This document shows positions 11,938 to 23,269 of a stretch of DNA of 64,000 nucleotides, piece after piece. The stretch covers positions 28,288,857 to 28,352,856 of the forward strand of contig OX578155.1 in the NCBI GenBank assembly GCA_951213105.1, written 5' to 3'. Under the pieces are notes generated by a model. That model saw nothing but the letters and a program-made list of their open reading frames with translations, searched no databases and was not told the origin of the DNA. Position 1 is the stretch's first letter, and each line of letters starts with the position of its first letter. A program made the translations under genes and the position numbers. The DNA comes from Amaurobius ferox (taxonomy: Eukaryota > Arthropoda > Arachnida > Araneae > Amaurobiidae).

Positions 11938-12120
11938 GTTAGTTAGTTTTTGTTGTGGGAGGGTGTTTTTGTTTTTTGAAACAGAGAGTACTGAAAAAAT
12001 AGATAAGAATAGGTGAATGTGCTTGTGAATTTTTGCACCATATGCTTTCGTATAGTTTTTTGTAGAAATTTTAGAGTGGGAATAATGTAAATTTATTATT
12101 CTATATTGTGAGTTTTATTT

Positions 12121-13600
12121 TTGGGAGGTATGGCGAAACCTCCTAGTTGTGCGGGAAAACGGAAGGGAACTAACAACGAAGTGCCGGAGGTAAGTCGGCG
12201 AAAAATGTTTACTGACGCTGGCCTTTGGAGAGGTAACAACCTATCTGACAGAGAAAAAATCGAAATTGCTTTCCAAAATGGAGCTACTGAAGCAAAAATA
12301 GTCTTAACGGGGACAGTGAAAAAGATTCCATTTCACCCAATTCTGTGCAAAAAAGAGTTGCAACAAGAAGATATTCATAAAGATATAAAAAATATATTCG
12401 TAACAAGAAACGACAACATAGCAGTTGTAGTCAAAACAAGTGAAAGTGCTGCCCGAATATTGGAGAAGAAAAGTTTTTGTGGAGTACCTATAAGTGCGAG
12501 AATAATTGAAGAGTTTATCTCTACTAAATGGATAATACGAGACATACATCCAGAAGTGAACCTGGAAGAAATTTTTGAAGAACTCGGGGGAACAAGAGAT
12601 AAATTAGAGCAAATTAACCCAATTCACTAAGCCTAAAAGTACAGAAAAAATACCAATAGTTCTATTACATGAACTAGGCAAAACAAGCAGAAATCATGTG
12701 AATATTGGCTATACAAGATATAAAACTCTCCCATATATAGAAAGCCCAAAAATATGTCTAAAATGCTAAAAATTTAACCATTACAAACACGAATGTGAAA
12801 GTGAAACTACAACGTGCTATAAATGTGGAGATCAGCATGAAGTTGCAGAGTGCTTAGCGGAACACCCAAAATGTTTTCGATGTGGGGAAAAGCACATGGC
12901 GACAAGTAAACAATTCCAGGAAATAAAAAAACAAACGGTGATACAGACAACTATAAAAGCTAAGAACATCTCTTATGGTGAAGCAAAAAAAATAATAAAT
13001 AAAAAATTAGAATATGCTACAGTATGCAGAGGAAAACAAAAATCGGAAGAAGTGAAGGAAGAATACGAAAAGAAACAAAAGCAACCAGAACTCACGGAAA
13101 TCATCAAGAAAATAAATGCAGTGGTAACAGACTTGGAAAAGCCAAAGACGGAAGAGATCCGAGATGAGTGTATCCGGCAATACCTCACAAAGCTAGACAA
13201 AAACATAGGTTTAATCGCAAAGAAACCTGAAGAATTGGTAAAAGCTCTAAAAAAACAAAAATGAAACTGAAAGGGATATGGAAAAAAACAAAACAAGTGA
13301 TGATGAATCAGCTAACGAAAGCGATGGAAGTCGAAAAAACGGAAAACCAAATAACCAAAACACAAACGAAAGTGACATGGAGGAAAGCAGCTCAGAAGAA
13401 GATGAACAAAAAAAAAACTGAGATCGAAAATGATAAGAAAGAGAAAATAACTGACCAAAATAGAAGTACCATTCTGGTCCTCTTAACAAGCCCCCTTTTT
13501 AACGTCCCTCGGACCAGTGGAGTCAACTTCCTCACGGGGAAAAGGAAAAGAAACAGTAAAAACGAAAAGTCAAATTGAGAGAGATATAAATGAGATGATA
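12121..13600 (+). pseudogene. ORF1 (Gag-like, zinc-knuckle) of a second I-like LINE copy
   Basis: The frame 12121-12630 encodes a basic, lysine-rich N-terminus. Homology continues after a frameshift near 12625 through three CCHC-type knuckles at about 12755-12900: CLKC (then a stop), CYKCGDQHEVAEC and CFRCGEKHMA. The frame 12896-13264 continues as a Lys/Glu-rich coiled-coil-like region. It degenerates through further shifts by about 13600. ORF2 of this copy is absent: a structured 3' UTR like that of the first copy appears at 13956. This copy therefore has a large internal deletion and is dead. Confidence 0.65.
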
Positions 13601-13889
13601 AAAAATGATGAACAAATAAGAAGTGCCACTCTAAAATACATGAACAACCCCATGATTAATGTCCCTAAGACCATTAAAATCGGCATCCCCTCATAGGAGA
13701 ATGATGTTTCGATGAGTGTCAAGGTCCCCCATTGTGGAAGTGCGGCTGAGAGGGTTAAAACCCAACCTCGTTCCTGGAGCAGCAAATAGACTGTTCCTTG
13801 TTTATTCTTACTTCTAGTACTGTTAGTTTTCGTATCATATGTTTGGAATTTGTAAACTCATACTATGTTTTAGACGTACTGTTGGATTG

Positions 13890-14012
13890 ATTTCTCTCTC
13901 CCCATAGTTTGGAGAGAGTTGTATGCTGTTTTCAATTTTATGCTTTTGTTCCCTCGAGGCAAAAGGCTCAGTGCCAAGCCTCACGTCTTCCTCTCTCCCT
14001 GGTGAGAGAGTG
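13890..14012 (+). other. Structured LINE 3' UTR, second copy
   Basis: GAGGC (13956-13960) pairs with GCCTC (13978-13982) around a loop with AAAGGCTCAGTGCCAA. CTCTCT then pairs with AGAGAG around ccctggtg (about 13991-14010). An upstream stem CTCTCTCC/GGAGAGAG lies at about 13892-13920. Compared with 11881-11937 the loop is conserved while stem bases changed on both sides, which supports real RNA structure. Confidence 0.55.
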
Positions 14013-14039
14013 AATTGATTGATTGATTTTGTTGTGTTG

Positions 14040-15965
14040 TGGTTGTGATCATGAAGTTAGAGACGTGATCGTATTTTCTGTTCTATTGGACTGCAGATTT
14101 TATGTTTTTGTTTACTCGACGTGGGACTGAGTACTTTTACTTTCCTATGTGCTTGTCTGATTTCTTCGACTAAGTGCTGCTTTTGTTTCTCCTTGCCATC
14201 GGTTAGAGATTTTTTTTATTTCCTCCTCGGCAAATTTGAATAATTCTAACTTTGGGGTTTTTTTTTGAAAAATATCCCATTAATAACTTTTCCTCTGCCT
14301 GATTTGCTGTTTTTAACTCCATCTTTCCTTTTTATTTTCAGGTCTCGAAGTTTCATATTAGGGGTGCTAGAGTGCACCGTCCGGACTTCAACTAACTACA
14401 ACCACAACTTCAGCCAGATGGTTATCATCGTCCTACAAAGAGGCCTTTCTAAAGCCACTTCATATGTTTACCCTGAAGGACAGTGGCATAGCAAAGGAAA
14501 ACCAAAAAGTAATTTATAATTTTGGAGTACAGTAAAGAGATTAAGAAAATTTTAAAGGAACTGTTTGTCGATAACCACTATTTCAATTTAGTCGGAGTAC
14601 ATGCAGCTAAACAAACTGCTGTGACAGTTTTTTGAACAATTAAGCAATCTATAATTATTATCCATTTAACATAAACAAATCAAAGAAAATATATGTCATA
14701 ATGCTGTCAAAATAAGGAAAACAAAACGTGAAGGATGGAACACAGAAATTAAAAGATGAATAAAATGCAAAGGAAAATATTAGGTCAATTTGAAAGGGAT
14801 GCTGACGTACAAAATTATATATATGAATGATGATGAAAAAACGTTGCTGATCATCTTCAACGGAACAAGATGTAGATGTAGATAAAAAATCACTTTTTGC
14901 CTGCCTGCCTCAGTACAATTAACACTACATTTGAATTACTTCTAGATATCAAAATATTGTTCACTATTGACTTAGAATTTTTGAACTTAAAATCTTAATA
15001 TTCGTGAAATATAAAAGTATGAAATTTTAAAAATAAGAGGTTTGCTTTTACATTTGTTGCATCACTAATATGGGCACGTCACTGTGTCAGGAGATACCTC
15101 GATGCAAACAAGTTCCACTTTGAAATATATCTTTCAAATTTAGGTTATGGCAGTATGGCACATCAAACTTGTATAATGCAATCTAATAAATGTTAATTTT
15201 GCTGTATTAACGCATTTGTTATGAATTTGAGATATTTCATGTTCAAAAATACTTTGATGCGCATGCCTCCAGGCCTTCATCCCAAAAGTGAAAATATTTG
15301 GCTTTGTTTCCTTAAAAAATGCCAAGTATGCTATACAGTACAATGTTATGCATATGTTCTTCCATTCTAACTCAGTCAATTTTGTTTATTCCATTGTCAT
15401 GAAAAGAATGCTTTTTCGATTTAAACTGCAAGTTATGATCTGTATGATTGGTTGTTTATGGTGAGCTTTGAAATAGTGCATATATTGGAAGGCTTTGGGC
15501 ATTTAAAATCAACATCAATAGTATCAATTTTTGGAATCTCTTTAGATACTGATGTCGAATCATGTTGAAAAGAGCTCATCTTTAGATGATTGAACTATCG
15601 CACGTTTGAAATTGTGCTGATTACTTGATTTACCAAAATTCATTCACTCACATGCCATGCTTTGTTAGCATTTTCAATGACTAACAATTCTTTTTGTTGA
15701 CAATTACCATCGCAGTTAATTTCTGAAGTTTGAGTACTAAAGAAGTTTGTTTATTTAAATCACTTTTTAATTTCTTCTGTTCTTTGTTTCTTGGCTTTTT
15801 CACGCTACTTTTCAGCATCTCCTTTATTTTTTATTATTATTATTATTATTATTTTCTGAATCCATTTTTTGTGATTTTCATTGAATATTCAACTTTTTGA
15901 AACTTGATTTAAGTTGCTTCTAAATTAATAAACTAACATTGATAAATTAAAGTAAACACTTATTT
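14040..15965. other. Intergenic, no supported gene
   Basis: A splice-acceptor-like tttttattttcag occurs at about 14330-14341, followed by a weak open frame to 14519. I found no partner exon or recognisable domain. An ATT microsatellite lies at 15833-15853. The rest is AT-rich. Confidence 0.4.
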
Positions 15966-15971
15966 CGTTAA

Positions 15972-16659
15972 CCCTTTCAGGATCATTGGCACGCTCGTGT
16001 GTTGGCTATGAACTTGCATTCAAGGACGGACGGCACACACTCGTGCCGGAGGAAGCTTTACCGTAAACGGCGAGTGACATGCATGCGTGCCTTCACGTGG
16101 AACGTTTTAATTTGTCTACTAGATGGCGTTAAATGTCCATGGAACTAACTTCAATGTATTTTGCAGATACATGACCTTGACTAAGGAGGATCCAATGAAT
16201 TATTTCTCCATTTGGAGCCGTGAAACATGATTTTGTAATATAAACAGACAGAGCAATTCTCGCAGCATCAACAATTTTATAATTGAGTTCCGGGTTTTGT
16301 TTTTATTTCAGCGTTATAATTTCGTTGGTGAATCATAGGAATATAAGAAAGTATTTTTTTTTTGTTTGTTTGGGTTTTAGAGGCAGTGAAATTATTGTTT
16401 ATTTCGGATAAAAGAATGGGAGCAACTAACGAGTATTTTGTATTCAGATTCGTATGAAAAATATACATCAAATAGAAAATAAATATTTCTTTTATTCCTG
16501 AAAAAGTAAATTTCTGTGTTGAATAGGTGATTTTTAGTGAATTTTTTTCGAGAGTTAGGCTTAGCGTAAAAAATTTGCCGTTCTTTGGGAACAGTTCGGA
16601 ATCGAAATGCTCCGCCTTTTGGGCCGCGGCAGTTCCGGAATGCCGCCGTTCGGAAAGGG
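15972..16659. mobile_element. piggyBac-like non-autonomous element (688 bp)
   Basis: TTAA flanks both sides (15968-15971 and 16660-16663), as expected for piggyBac target duplication. Terminal inverted repeats CCCTTTCAGGA and its imperfect complement TCGGAAAGGG match at about 9 of 11 positions. Subterminal regions are GC-rich and palindromic (GGCACGCTCGTG, CACTCGTGCCGG), resembling transposase-binding repeats in the piggyBac copy at 37766-40141. There is no transposase frame inside. Confidence 0.65.
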
Positions 16660-16977
16660 TTAAGCTCTATTTAATTCAAAATTATTACATGAGAATGAAC
16701 TCAAGGTTTGCAAAGGAACTGTGCAAATTCTGAACATCATATTTGAATCAATAATATTTTTATGCGAAAGAATAGAGGGAAAATATCTATCAATGTTGTA
16801 TGTTCTAGTTTCAGCGGCTTAACTGGTGTCAGGGATTTGAACAAAGGATTTGATGGAAGGTTAAAATAGCTTATAGCACTACCTAACCTACTAAACTACT
16901 GTAGTCAGCAGTACGTAGAGTGACAACAAAACACTGTTTGTGGTTTCTTTTGTATATGCTGTAAAGAATGAAATTGA

Positions 16978-17078
16978 GGATTGTGAATTGAGTTACACAA
17001 ATGTACCATATTAAGGAATGTGAATAGAGTTACACAAATGTACCATATTAAGGGTTGTGAATAGAGTTACACATACAT
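16978..17078 (+). repeat. Short tandem repeat, about 44-bp unit
   Basis: Units share gagttacacaaatgtaccat and attaagg, repeated slightly over twice. It is noncoding and its origin is unknown. Confidence 0.75.
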
Positions 17079-17337
17079 ATTTTATATATGTGTAATATAT
17101 TTTATGGGATAATTTGAATATTTCCTAAAACTTTTAAAGTAATTTGTGAATTTTAAATTCACTTAAAAAATGTTTGAAAAATTAGGTCCCATAGGGTTCA
17201 ATGTATTTCATTTTTTCAACCCGAGTTGAATCCGAAACTAATTGGCTGATATTATTCATTTATATTCCCATAGGTCCCACATATACTAAAATTTCATTTT
17301 GATAAAGTCATTTTACATCAGTTATCGTGCTAACAGA

Positions 17338-18260
17338 CAGGGTTGTAGTTTAGGGTATACGGCGGTATATGCAGTATACTCTGGTTTTTTTCAGCAAATA
17401 CCATATACCCTCTGGTTTTTCTTAAAAACTACGTACGTGCTTTGCAAAATGCTTTGCTAATGAACAACATAGTAACTGATTTGAGATCATTTTTATTGAT
17501 TTCAAACGCCTCCAATCTAATGTTTATTAATTCAAATAGATCACCTATAGAACACTTTCAACCGGAAAAATTTGTAAATTCTTAGTTGGCCAACCATCAC
17601 TCTTCAGTTGACAATAGATCAAGAGTAAGCGCTACAAAAATAGACACAGAGACGGATTTCTCTCGTCAAGCAATTTGGAAAATATTTCAATGAAAATGAT
17701 AGAGGTAGGCCTTAAAATTTGTTAAAATAAAACAAAATTACATCCTACTTTATATATGTTGAAATATTTTTCTCTTATAATTTCCTGTAATTATTTTATA
17801 TCATGGTTAAATATTAATATAGTGAGATTTTCAAATTTGAATATCACTCGATACTAGTCTGCATGTTTTGCTTTGCATAAATACAGTAAACTCCCAATAA
17901 CTCGAACACCTTGTGAACACAAATTTCTGCTTAAGTCGAAGTTTCTTCTAAGTTCCGCAATTCCTTTCCTATAATATAAAATTAATAGGCATTTTTTTTT
18001 CTTGATAATTTGAACTTCGATTAATTTGAACATTTCCCCCCGGTCTTTCGAGTATACCCCATAGGTGCCCGGACGGGGGGGGGATTGCCCCCTGGCTTAT
18101 GGATTTCCTATATATATACATGTATGTACGTGTACATGTTTTTTGCCCTCCCCCCCCTCCTGGAAAGTGTAAGTAGGAAGTACATGTTTCGCTTCCCCCT
18201 GGAAAAAAATCTGCAGGCACCTATGGTATACCCTCTGTTCTTTTTACGACTACAGCACTG
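17338..18260. mobile_element. hAT-like non-autonomous element, 923 bp
   Basis: Ends CAGGGTTGTAGT and ACTACAGCACTG are imperfect inverted repeats of the CAGNG hAT type. They are flanked by a perfect 8-bp duplication ctaacaga (17330-17337 and 18261-18268). There is no transposase frame. A second, younger element (18060-18225) is nested inside. A diverged inverted relative of the flanking sequence at 35830-36000 lacks the insert, giving a paralogous empty site. Confidence 0.8.
18060..18225. mobile_element. hAT-like MITE, 166 bp, nested
   Basis: Perfect 10-bp terminal inverted repeats CATAGGTGCC/GGCACCTATG are flanked by the perfect 8-bp duplication gtataccc (18052-18059 and 18226-18233). The interior has two poly-G/poly-C tracts and an alternating tatata/tgtac segment. 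It lies within the element at 17338-18260, so it inserted later. Confidence 0.85.
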
Positions 18261-18269
18261 CTAACAGAC

Positions 18270-19975
18270 AGACAGAATGAACAAATTCATAAACACTTTT
18301 CAACTATGTTGTAAAGTGTTAATAAAATGGTCATAAAAGTTCAACTAATTTAGAAATAAGAAAACATTTAAAATGTTATACTTTGTAAATATTTATCTTA
18401 CATAGGTAACATATTTTAAAATATTGTGCATTTCATTCATAACATTTTTATGTGAAATTGTTTTATTTTACTCACCAAGGAAATAAAACTTATTGAAAGT
18501 GTGAATTCCAATATAAATTCACTTATCGCACAAAAACCTTTTCCCAGTTAAAATGACAATCACTCAGCCTCCCCAGTCAAGAATATCACTCTACGCTATA
18601 TATGTCACATTTTGATATGTCTCTCCTGAGGCCTGCATGCTTTCCTGAACTATACAAGAAGAGGGGTAAAGGAAATGGGCGTCACTCATAACAAGAATCT
18701 GTCTATATTTCCATTTGTTTATTTATTCAGAAAACATTTTATATATTTATTTAAAATAATATATAATTAAAATAAAAATTTACTTGGTAATTATTATTTA
18801 GGTTAGTTAGATTGGCACCTTCTACATTCTCTAGTCTGATGAAAAAATCCTGCATCTTCATGTATTACCTAATGGAAGGTCTATAAAGAGCAACATTCCA
18901 GTCCCAGTAAGATAATACTTAACTGCATACATATAGAGTTTACCAGAAATTTCCCCATGTCTATCATGTTGCCATGATTCTGTTACCTATCCAGTCTCCA
19001 GATTTGACATCATTGCTCATTTATGGGACCAAATGGGATGACACTTTTGAGCATCTACGTGTGTGCATGATCTGAAGTGATAGTTGTAACATCTGTAGGC
19101 CAATCTATCACAAAATAGCATAACTGTTATGCCTCCATACCAATATCCTGTATAGTTCATACTATTATTGGTGCAACACTGAGCAAGGAATCTGGTTGGT
19201 AGCTAAGTGATAACTGGTAGAAGACTTTTGATATCTTTGCTCTTATTAAAATGATCTGTAGTTAATTTCTTTATGTTAATTATTATTCTACCCAATCATG
19301 CATTGTACATAAATCAGCTGTTTTCAGAGTTATTGTCTTTCTGTGCATCTGCTTATGCAATGTGTGTGTCCACTCTAGTTAAATATATGTGTTAGATTCT
19401 TTTTAAATTTGGCAGCAGTCGATATATATAATCTAAAGCCTGAAGTTGAAAGAATATCTTGTTACAAGTATATTCTTTCATTGTATTATAATTATCTTTA
19501 TACATATAAAATTTTCATACATCTTGTAAAAGTAACAAAAAGTTTAAATTGGTTTCTAATCTAATACTTGTATATTACCACTTAAAAGTCATAAAAATCA
19601 AGATTTATCTAGATTTTAATATTGATTTTAATTAATTTAGTAATGAGTTGCAATGAAAGCTGATAGTTAGCAAATCTGTACCTAACTGTGCAATTCATTT
19701 TAAATATTTCCTGATTTTTTTAATGATTTTATTAGATCCTTAACAGTGTCCACTACTGACTGGTATCCTATTTTCATTTGCACTGTCATATAAAATAAAG
19801 TCATTCTTATGAACATTTGTACAGCAACTGATCACAAATAAGAACCAGTTTTGAGGAAAAAGTACTAAACAAATAAACTGTATATTATTTTTCGTTTTTA
19901 ATGAACCAGATTTCCTAGTGCCAAAGTCTACTGTAATAAACAGTGACAATACAATCTTAATCAATTTAAAAAATG
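18270..19975. other. Intergenic, no supported gene
   Basis: AT-rich sequence with one low-quality minus-strand open frame at 19740-20105, which overlaps the palindromic element and is not credible. No repeat structure was recognised. Confidence 0.45.
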
Positions 19976-19982
19976 TTTTCAA

Positions 19983-20215
19983 CACTAGAACGATGGAAGT
20001 GGTCATTTTGACCACATAACTACTTTGAGAAGCGATCCCTCCAGAACGGCTAATCCCAGCCCATTGAAATTTTATGACTTTTCTTATTTTCTTCTGTGTT
20101 TTCAATAACTTTAAGAAAAGTCATAAAATTTCAATGCGCTGGGATTAGCTGCTTTGGAGGAATCATTTCTCAAAGTAGTTATGCAGTCAAAATGACCACT
20201 TCCGTCATTCTAGTG
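19983..20215. mobile_element. Palindromic piggyBac-type MITE, 233 bp
   Basis: Arms of about 100 bp are near-perfect inverted copies: CACTAGAACGATGGAAGTGG at the left and its complement ending CATTCTAGTG at the right. A spacer of roughly 20-30 bp separates them. Flanks are TCAA and TTAA, consistent with a piggyBac TTAA duplication with one mutated base. The whole unit can fold into one long hairpin. The CACTAGA terminus with the inner word gtcattttgac is common in insect piggyBac-type MITEs, as I recall. Confidence 0.75.
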
Positions 20216-20595
20216 TTAAAGATTTAATAGATCCATCGTCACAAAAGATAACTTCTGTGAAATTTGGAAAATCCAATTATAGAGATTGTGCTAATAAATA
20301 TTAACAATATGAATGAAACAATTTTTTCAAAGACAACATGATTAATTGTTGTGCAATTGAGTTGTTCTATTTTAATTTTGATGCTATATAAATTCAAAAC
20401 ATTTATAGAAAATTTGTGTACGTCAGATGTACTTCCTATAAAAAAAATTAAATAATATGAAATTACAGAAGAATGGAGAAAATTTTCTATTTCATTTATC
20501 TTGAACTCTATCAGTTATAGCTTAAAAATGTTATTTGGAGAGGGATAAAGGGGAAAAAAAGTCGATCAACCCATCACCATCTATAAAATAAACTA

Positions 20596-20812
20596 AGGCC
20601 AGGATGGCCTAGTAGTTATGATGAGAAGATTGCTTGAGAAAAACTTGAGCTAACCTCACCACCACTCAAAACTATCCCCATGTCTACATGCAATATAGGC
20701 ACGATAAATCTGTAGGTCGTGATAAGGAGAAAGAGGATTTGTGGTTGCCACCTCCATTGATTTCGATTTAAATTAAGTGGTTAAAGGGTGCAATATGATC
20801 CACTCCCTATTG
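20596..20812 (+). mobile_element. tRNA-headed SINE, diverged copy
   Basis: The head GCCAGGATGGCCTAGTAGTT matches a tRNA box A, but box B is degraded. The body aligns with the SINE at 27836-28050 (actatccccatgtctac, gataaatctgtagg) and with the core of the 5S-headed SINE (GGTTGCCACCTCCATTG, taaattaagtggtta). Target duplications are not visible, so the copy is old. Confidence 0.6.
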
Positions 20813-21020
20813 TGTACCCAGGGCAACGTGGTATAATAGCAAAAAAATTTATGCTTTAGTGTCTAAATAGACAATTATCAAGTGCCAAGTCATTATTAAA
20901 CAAGAAAGTCTAGAATCATGCTTCCAGCATAACAACCATAATTGATGAAATGATTCCACTTTCATTAGAACTCATCAGACTTGGATAGTCAGTAACTGCA
21001 ATAACCTCAAGGAAACTTGT

Positions 21021-21460
21021 TATGCGCTATAATTTTATTAATCTCAAGTGATCTATAAATCAGTTGTGCCATATAAGCTGTAAAACATGATTGAGCTCAA
21101 ACTGTATGGGTGTATAAGTCCAGATTCAAATGTACAAAATAAGAGGTTTCTTGTATTTATCATTTTAAATAATTCTAAAATTTTCATGAAAATTGCTATT
21201 TCTTTCAAGTGATATTGTGTCAATATACTCACAGACACACTTAACAGTTAAAAACAGGTAATTTGTGTTCAGGAATGCACAAAACATATAGATTTGCTAA
21301 AACCCACAAATCAGTAGATTCTTAAAATAATGTAAAAAGTTAATTCTTTTTAAAAAATTGGATTAATTAATTCGTTTGTGTAGCACGTCATAATCAACAT
21401 TTGTATGGTACAACTGATTCGTAGATCACTTGAGATTAATAAAATCGTAGCACATGCATA
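21021..21460. mobile_element. Foldback element with ~55-bp inverted arms
   Basis: The left arm contains tttattaatctcaagtgatc and aatcagttgtgccat. The right arm is their reverse complement, gatcacttgagattaataaa (21423-21442), preceded by tggtacaactgatt. The interior is AT-rich and noncoding. No clear target duplication was found. Probably a MITE of unknown superfamily. Confidence 0.6.
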
Positions 21461-21523
21461 TTTTCTTGATACCAGTGGATCCTCATTAGTTTTAATCAGT
21501 CGTATTTTTATCAATGTGGAAAA

Positions 21524-21550
21524 TAATTATATATATATATATATATATAA
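21524..21550. repeat. (AT)n microsatellite
   Basis: An uninterrupted AT dinucleotide run of about 26 bp. Confidence 0.9.
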
Positions 21551-21879
21551 ATGTACCTAAATGTGAATTATATCTTACTAATTAAATTCATCCTTTGAAA
21601 ATTATTACAAAAATTTCTTGTAAAATTAATTCATGAAAATGTGCACTAAATAAAATTATTTTGGAATTAAACTTATTTTATAATAAATATGAATTTTTAT
21701 TAATATGGTTTCACCAAAAGAATAAGAATTGAATGGGAAATTTTTGAATAATCACGTTTCTTTATTGCTAGTTTCAGCAGACTTCTTAGAAACAAAAGTC
21801 ACTTTTTAACTAAACAGTTCCTTCAGCTACATATAATTCAGTGTAAAGATTTTAATTTTGAAAAATAAAAATATATGTT

Positions 21880-22605
21880 TCAAGAAAAAATCTGAACTAG
21901 AAGTTGAAATCCTTAGTAAGTCCCTGAACCCCCTCAGAAACTTGATGCTGAATCTATATCAGCCATCATCTAGCTCTATCTATAGCAGATTTTGAGAAAT
22001 GGATGTTTCAAGGAAGATAAAAATTCTTGAACTGGAATCGAGAAAATACCGGAAGTGGAAATTTTTAGTAAGTTCTCCATCCGTCCAGGAATTTATGCTG
22101 AATCCATATTAGTCAACATCTGAGCTACGTATATCTATAGTTAATCCTGAGAAATAGATGTTTCAAAAAGCATTCTTGAACTGCGGATGGAAATCCTTAG
22201 TGTCCCACATACACACACACACCACCAATTCCTCCAGAAGTTGTATCCTGAATCCATATCAGTCATCATCTAAGCTCTATAGCCAATTCTGAAAAATAGA
22301 TATCTTAAGAAAAAAATTTGAAGCAGAAGTGGAAAAAGAACGAGAAGTTAAAATGCTTAGTGATTAACCCTACGTACTTCAGAATTTGATGCTAAACCTA
22401 TATCAGTTATCATCTAAGCTTTATTTAAAGCCAATCTTGGAAAATTTATGTTTCAAGGAAAATGAAACATTTTCAACCTAAAGTGGAAATTCTTAGTGAA
22501 TCCCTACATCCTTCAAAATTCAGTGCTGAATCCATATTGGTTATAATTTAAGCTATATCTATAGTAAACACTGAGAAATAAATACTTCAAAAATTTTGTA
22601 AAAAC
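21880..22605 (+). repeat. Tandem repeat, five ~130-150-bp units
   Basis: The phrase aatccatatYagtcatcatc with variants recurs at about 21950, 22100, 22250, 22395 and 22528. Each is followed by a degenerate agctctatctatag and gagaaatRgatgtttcaa. It is a diverged satellite-like array with no open frame. Confidence 0.75.
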
Positions 22606-22710
22606 ACAGATTTATTGATGGCAATGAAATTTGCCATCATAAATGTAACCAGGAATTTATTTCAATTGTGACCCATACCCCAAAAAGAAAGAGTTATACA
22701 AAGAATCGAG

Positions 22711-23095
22711 CGGCCAACGGCCGTACCGTGCTGAAAACACCGGTTCTCGTTAGATCACCGAAGTCAAGCAGCATCGGGCGCGGTTAGTACTTGGTGGGTG
22801 ACCACCTCGGAACACCGCGTGCTGTTGGCCATCTCGGGTGCGGTATCCCCGTGGTTTGCGCGCTAGATTTGCACGCTACCACAAATGCCGCCGTGTTCAT
22901 GCGGAGTACGATCACGTTAAACATGTGGGTCCGTAAGTCCTTCCGAGAGGTTGGTGGTAGGGGAAGGAGGGTACGGTCCCTGTGGATGCCTCCCCCACTG
23001 GGTTCCGGTCTAAATTGGGTGGCACTTCCCGACCGTCCATACAGTTACCTTACACCTTTCTGGTAGGTCGGACGGTCTGGGTCTCAACAACAACA
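22711..23095 (+). mobile_element. 5S rRNA-headed SINE, full length (385 bp)
   Basis: The order is 5S head 22713-22829; tRNA-like segment about 22838-22885 (GTATCCCCGTGGTTTGCG, AGATTTGCACGC); core about 22890-23040 (GCGGAGTACGATCACGTTAA, GTACGGTCCCTGTGGATG); tail GGTCGGACGGTCTGGGTCTC and (CAA)n. A 13-bp perfect target duplication acaaagaatcgag flanks it (22698-22710 and 23096-23108). Open frames inside are incidental. Confidence 0.9.
22713..22829 (+). pseudogene. 5S rRNA-derived SINE head
   Basis: 117 nt follow 5S rRNA from GCCAACGG to GTTGGC, with box A (CAAGCAGCATCGGGCG) and box C (GGGTGACCACCTCGGAA) regions retained. It continues directly into the SINE body without a T-run terminator. A stand-alone 5S gene is therefore unlikely. 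Confidence 0.85.
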
Positions 23096-23269
23096 ACAAA
23101 GAATCGAGCCGCATCATTAAGACCACTTCCTACCTCTGATGTCAAGGGCACTTGGCCAATAAATAACTGCAAGTGTCAAGGTCAAACTTCGTGGGTGTAT
23201 AAGGTGGGGTGTCAACAACTTACCAGAATAACAACCATGATTTTCATGGGTTTATGAACTGTCTACGGG

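Larger units (their letters stand above)
9925..12000 (+). mobile_element. I-like LINE with RNase H, 5'-truncated copy
   Basis: It starts inside the reverse transcriptase and runs through RNase H, a C-terminal zinc-binding segment and a structured 3' UTR (11836 to about 12000). A second copy's ORF1 begins 120 bp later at 12121, so the two form a head-to-tail tandem. The presence of RNase H behind RT places it with the I-type non-LTR elements. No poly(A) tail is visible and no target duplication could be assigned. Confidence 0.7.

Noticed and set aside
14265..14519. Exon with splice acceptor at about 14341
   Set aside because: The acceptor-like word is good, but the frame has no recognisable protein content or donor.
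22713..22829. Functional 5S rRNA gene
   Set aside because: The 5S-like sequence runs into a SINE body with no T-run terminator, is flanked by a retroposition duplication, and has a second copy with the same body.
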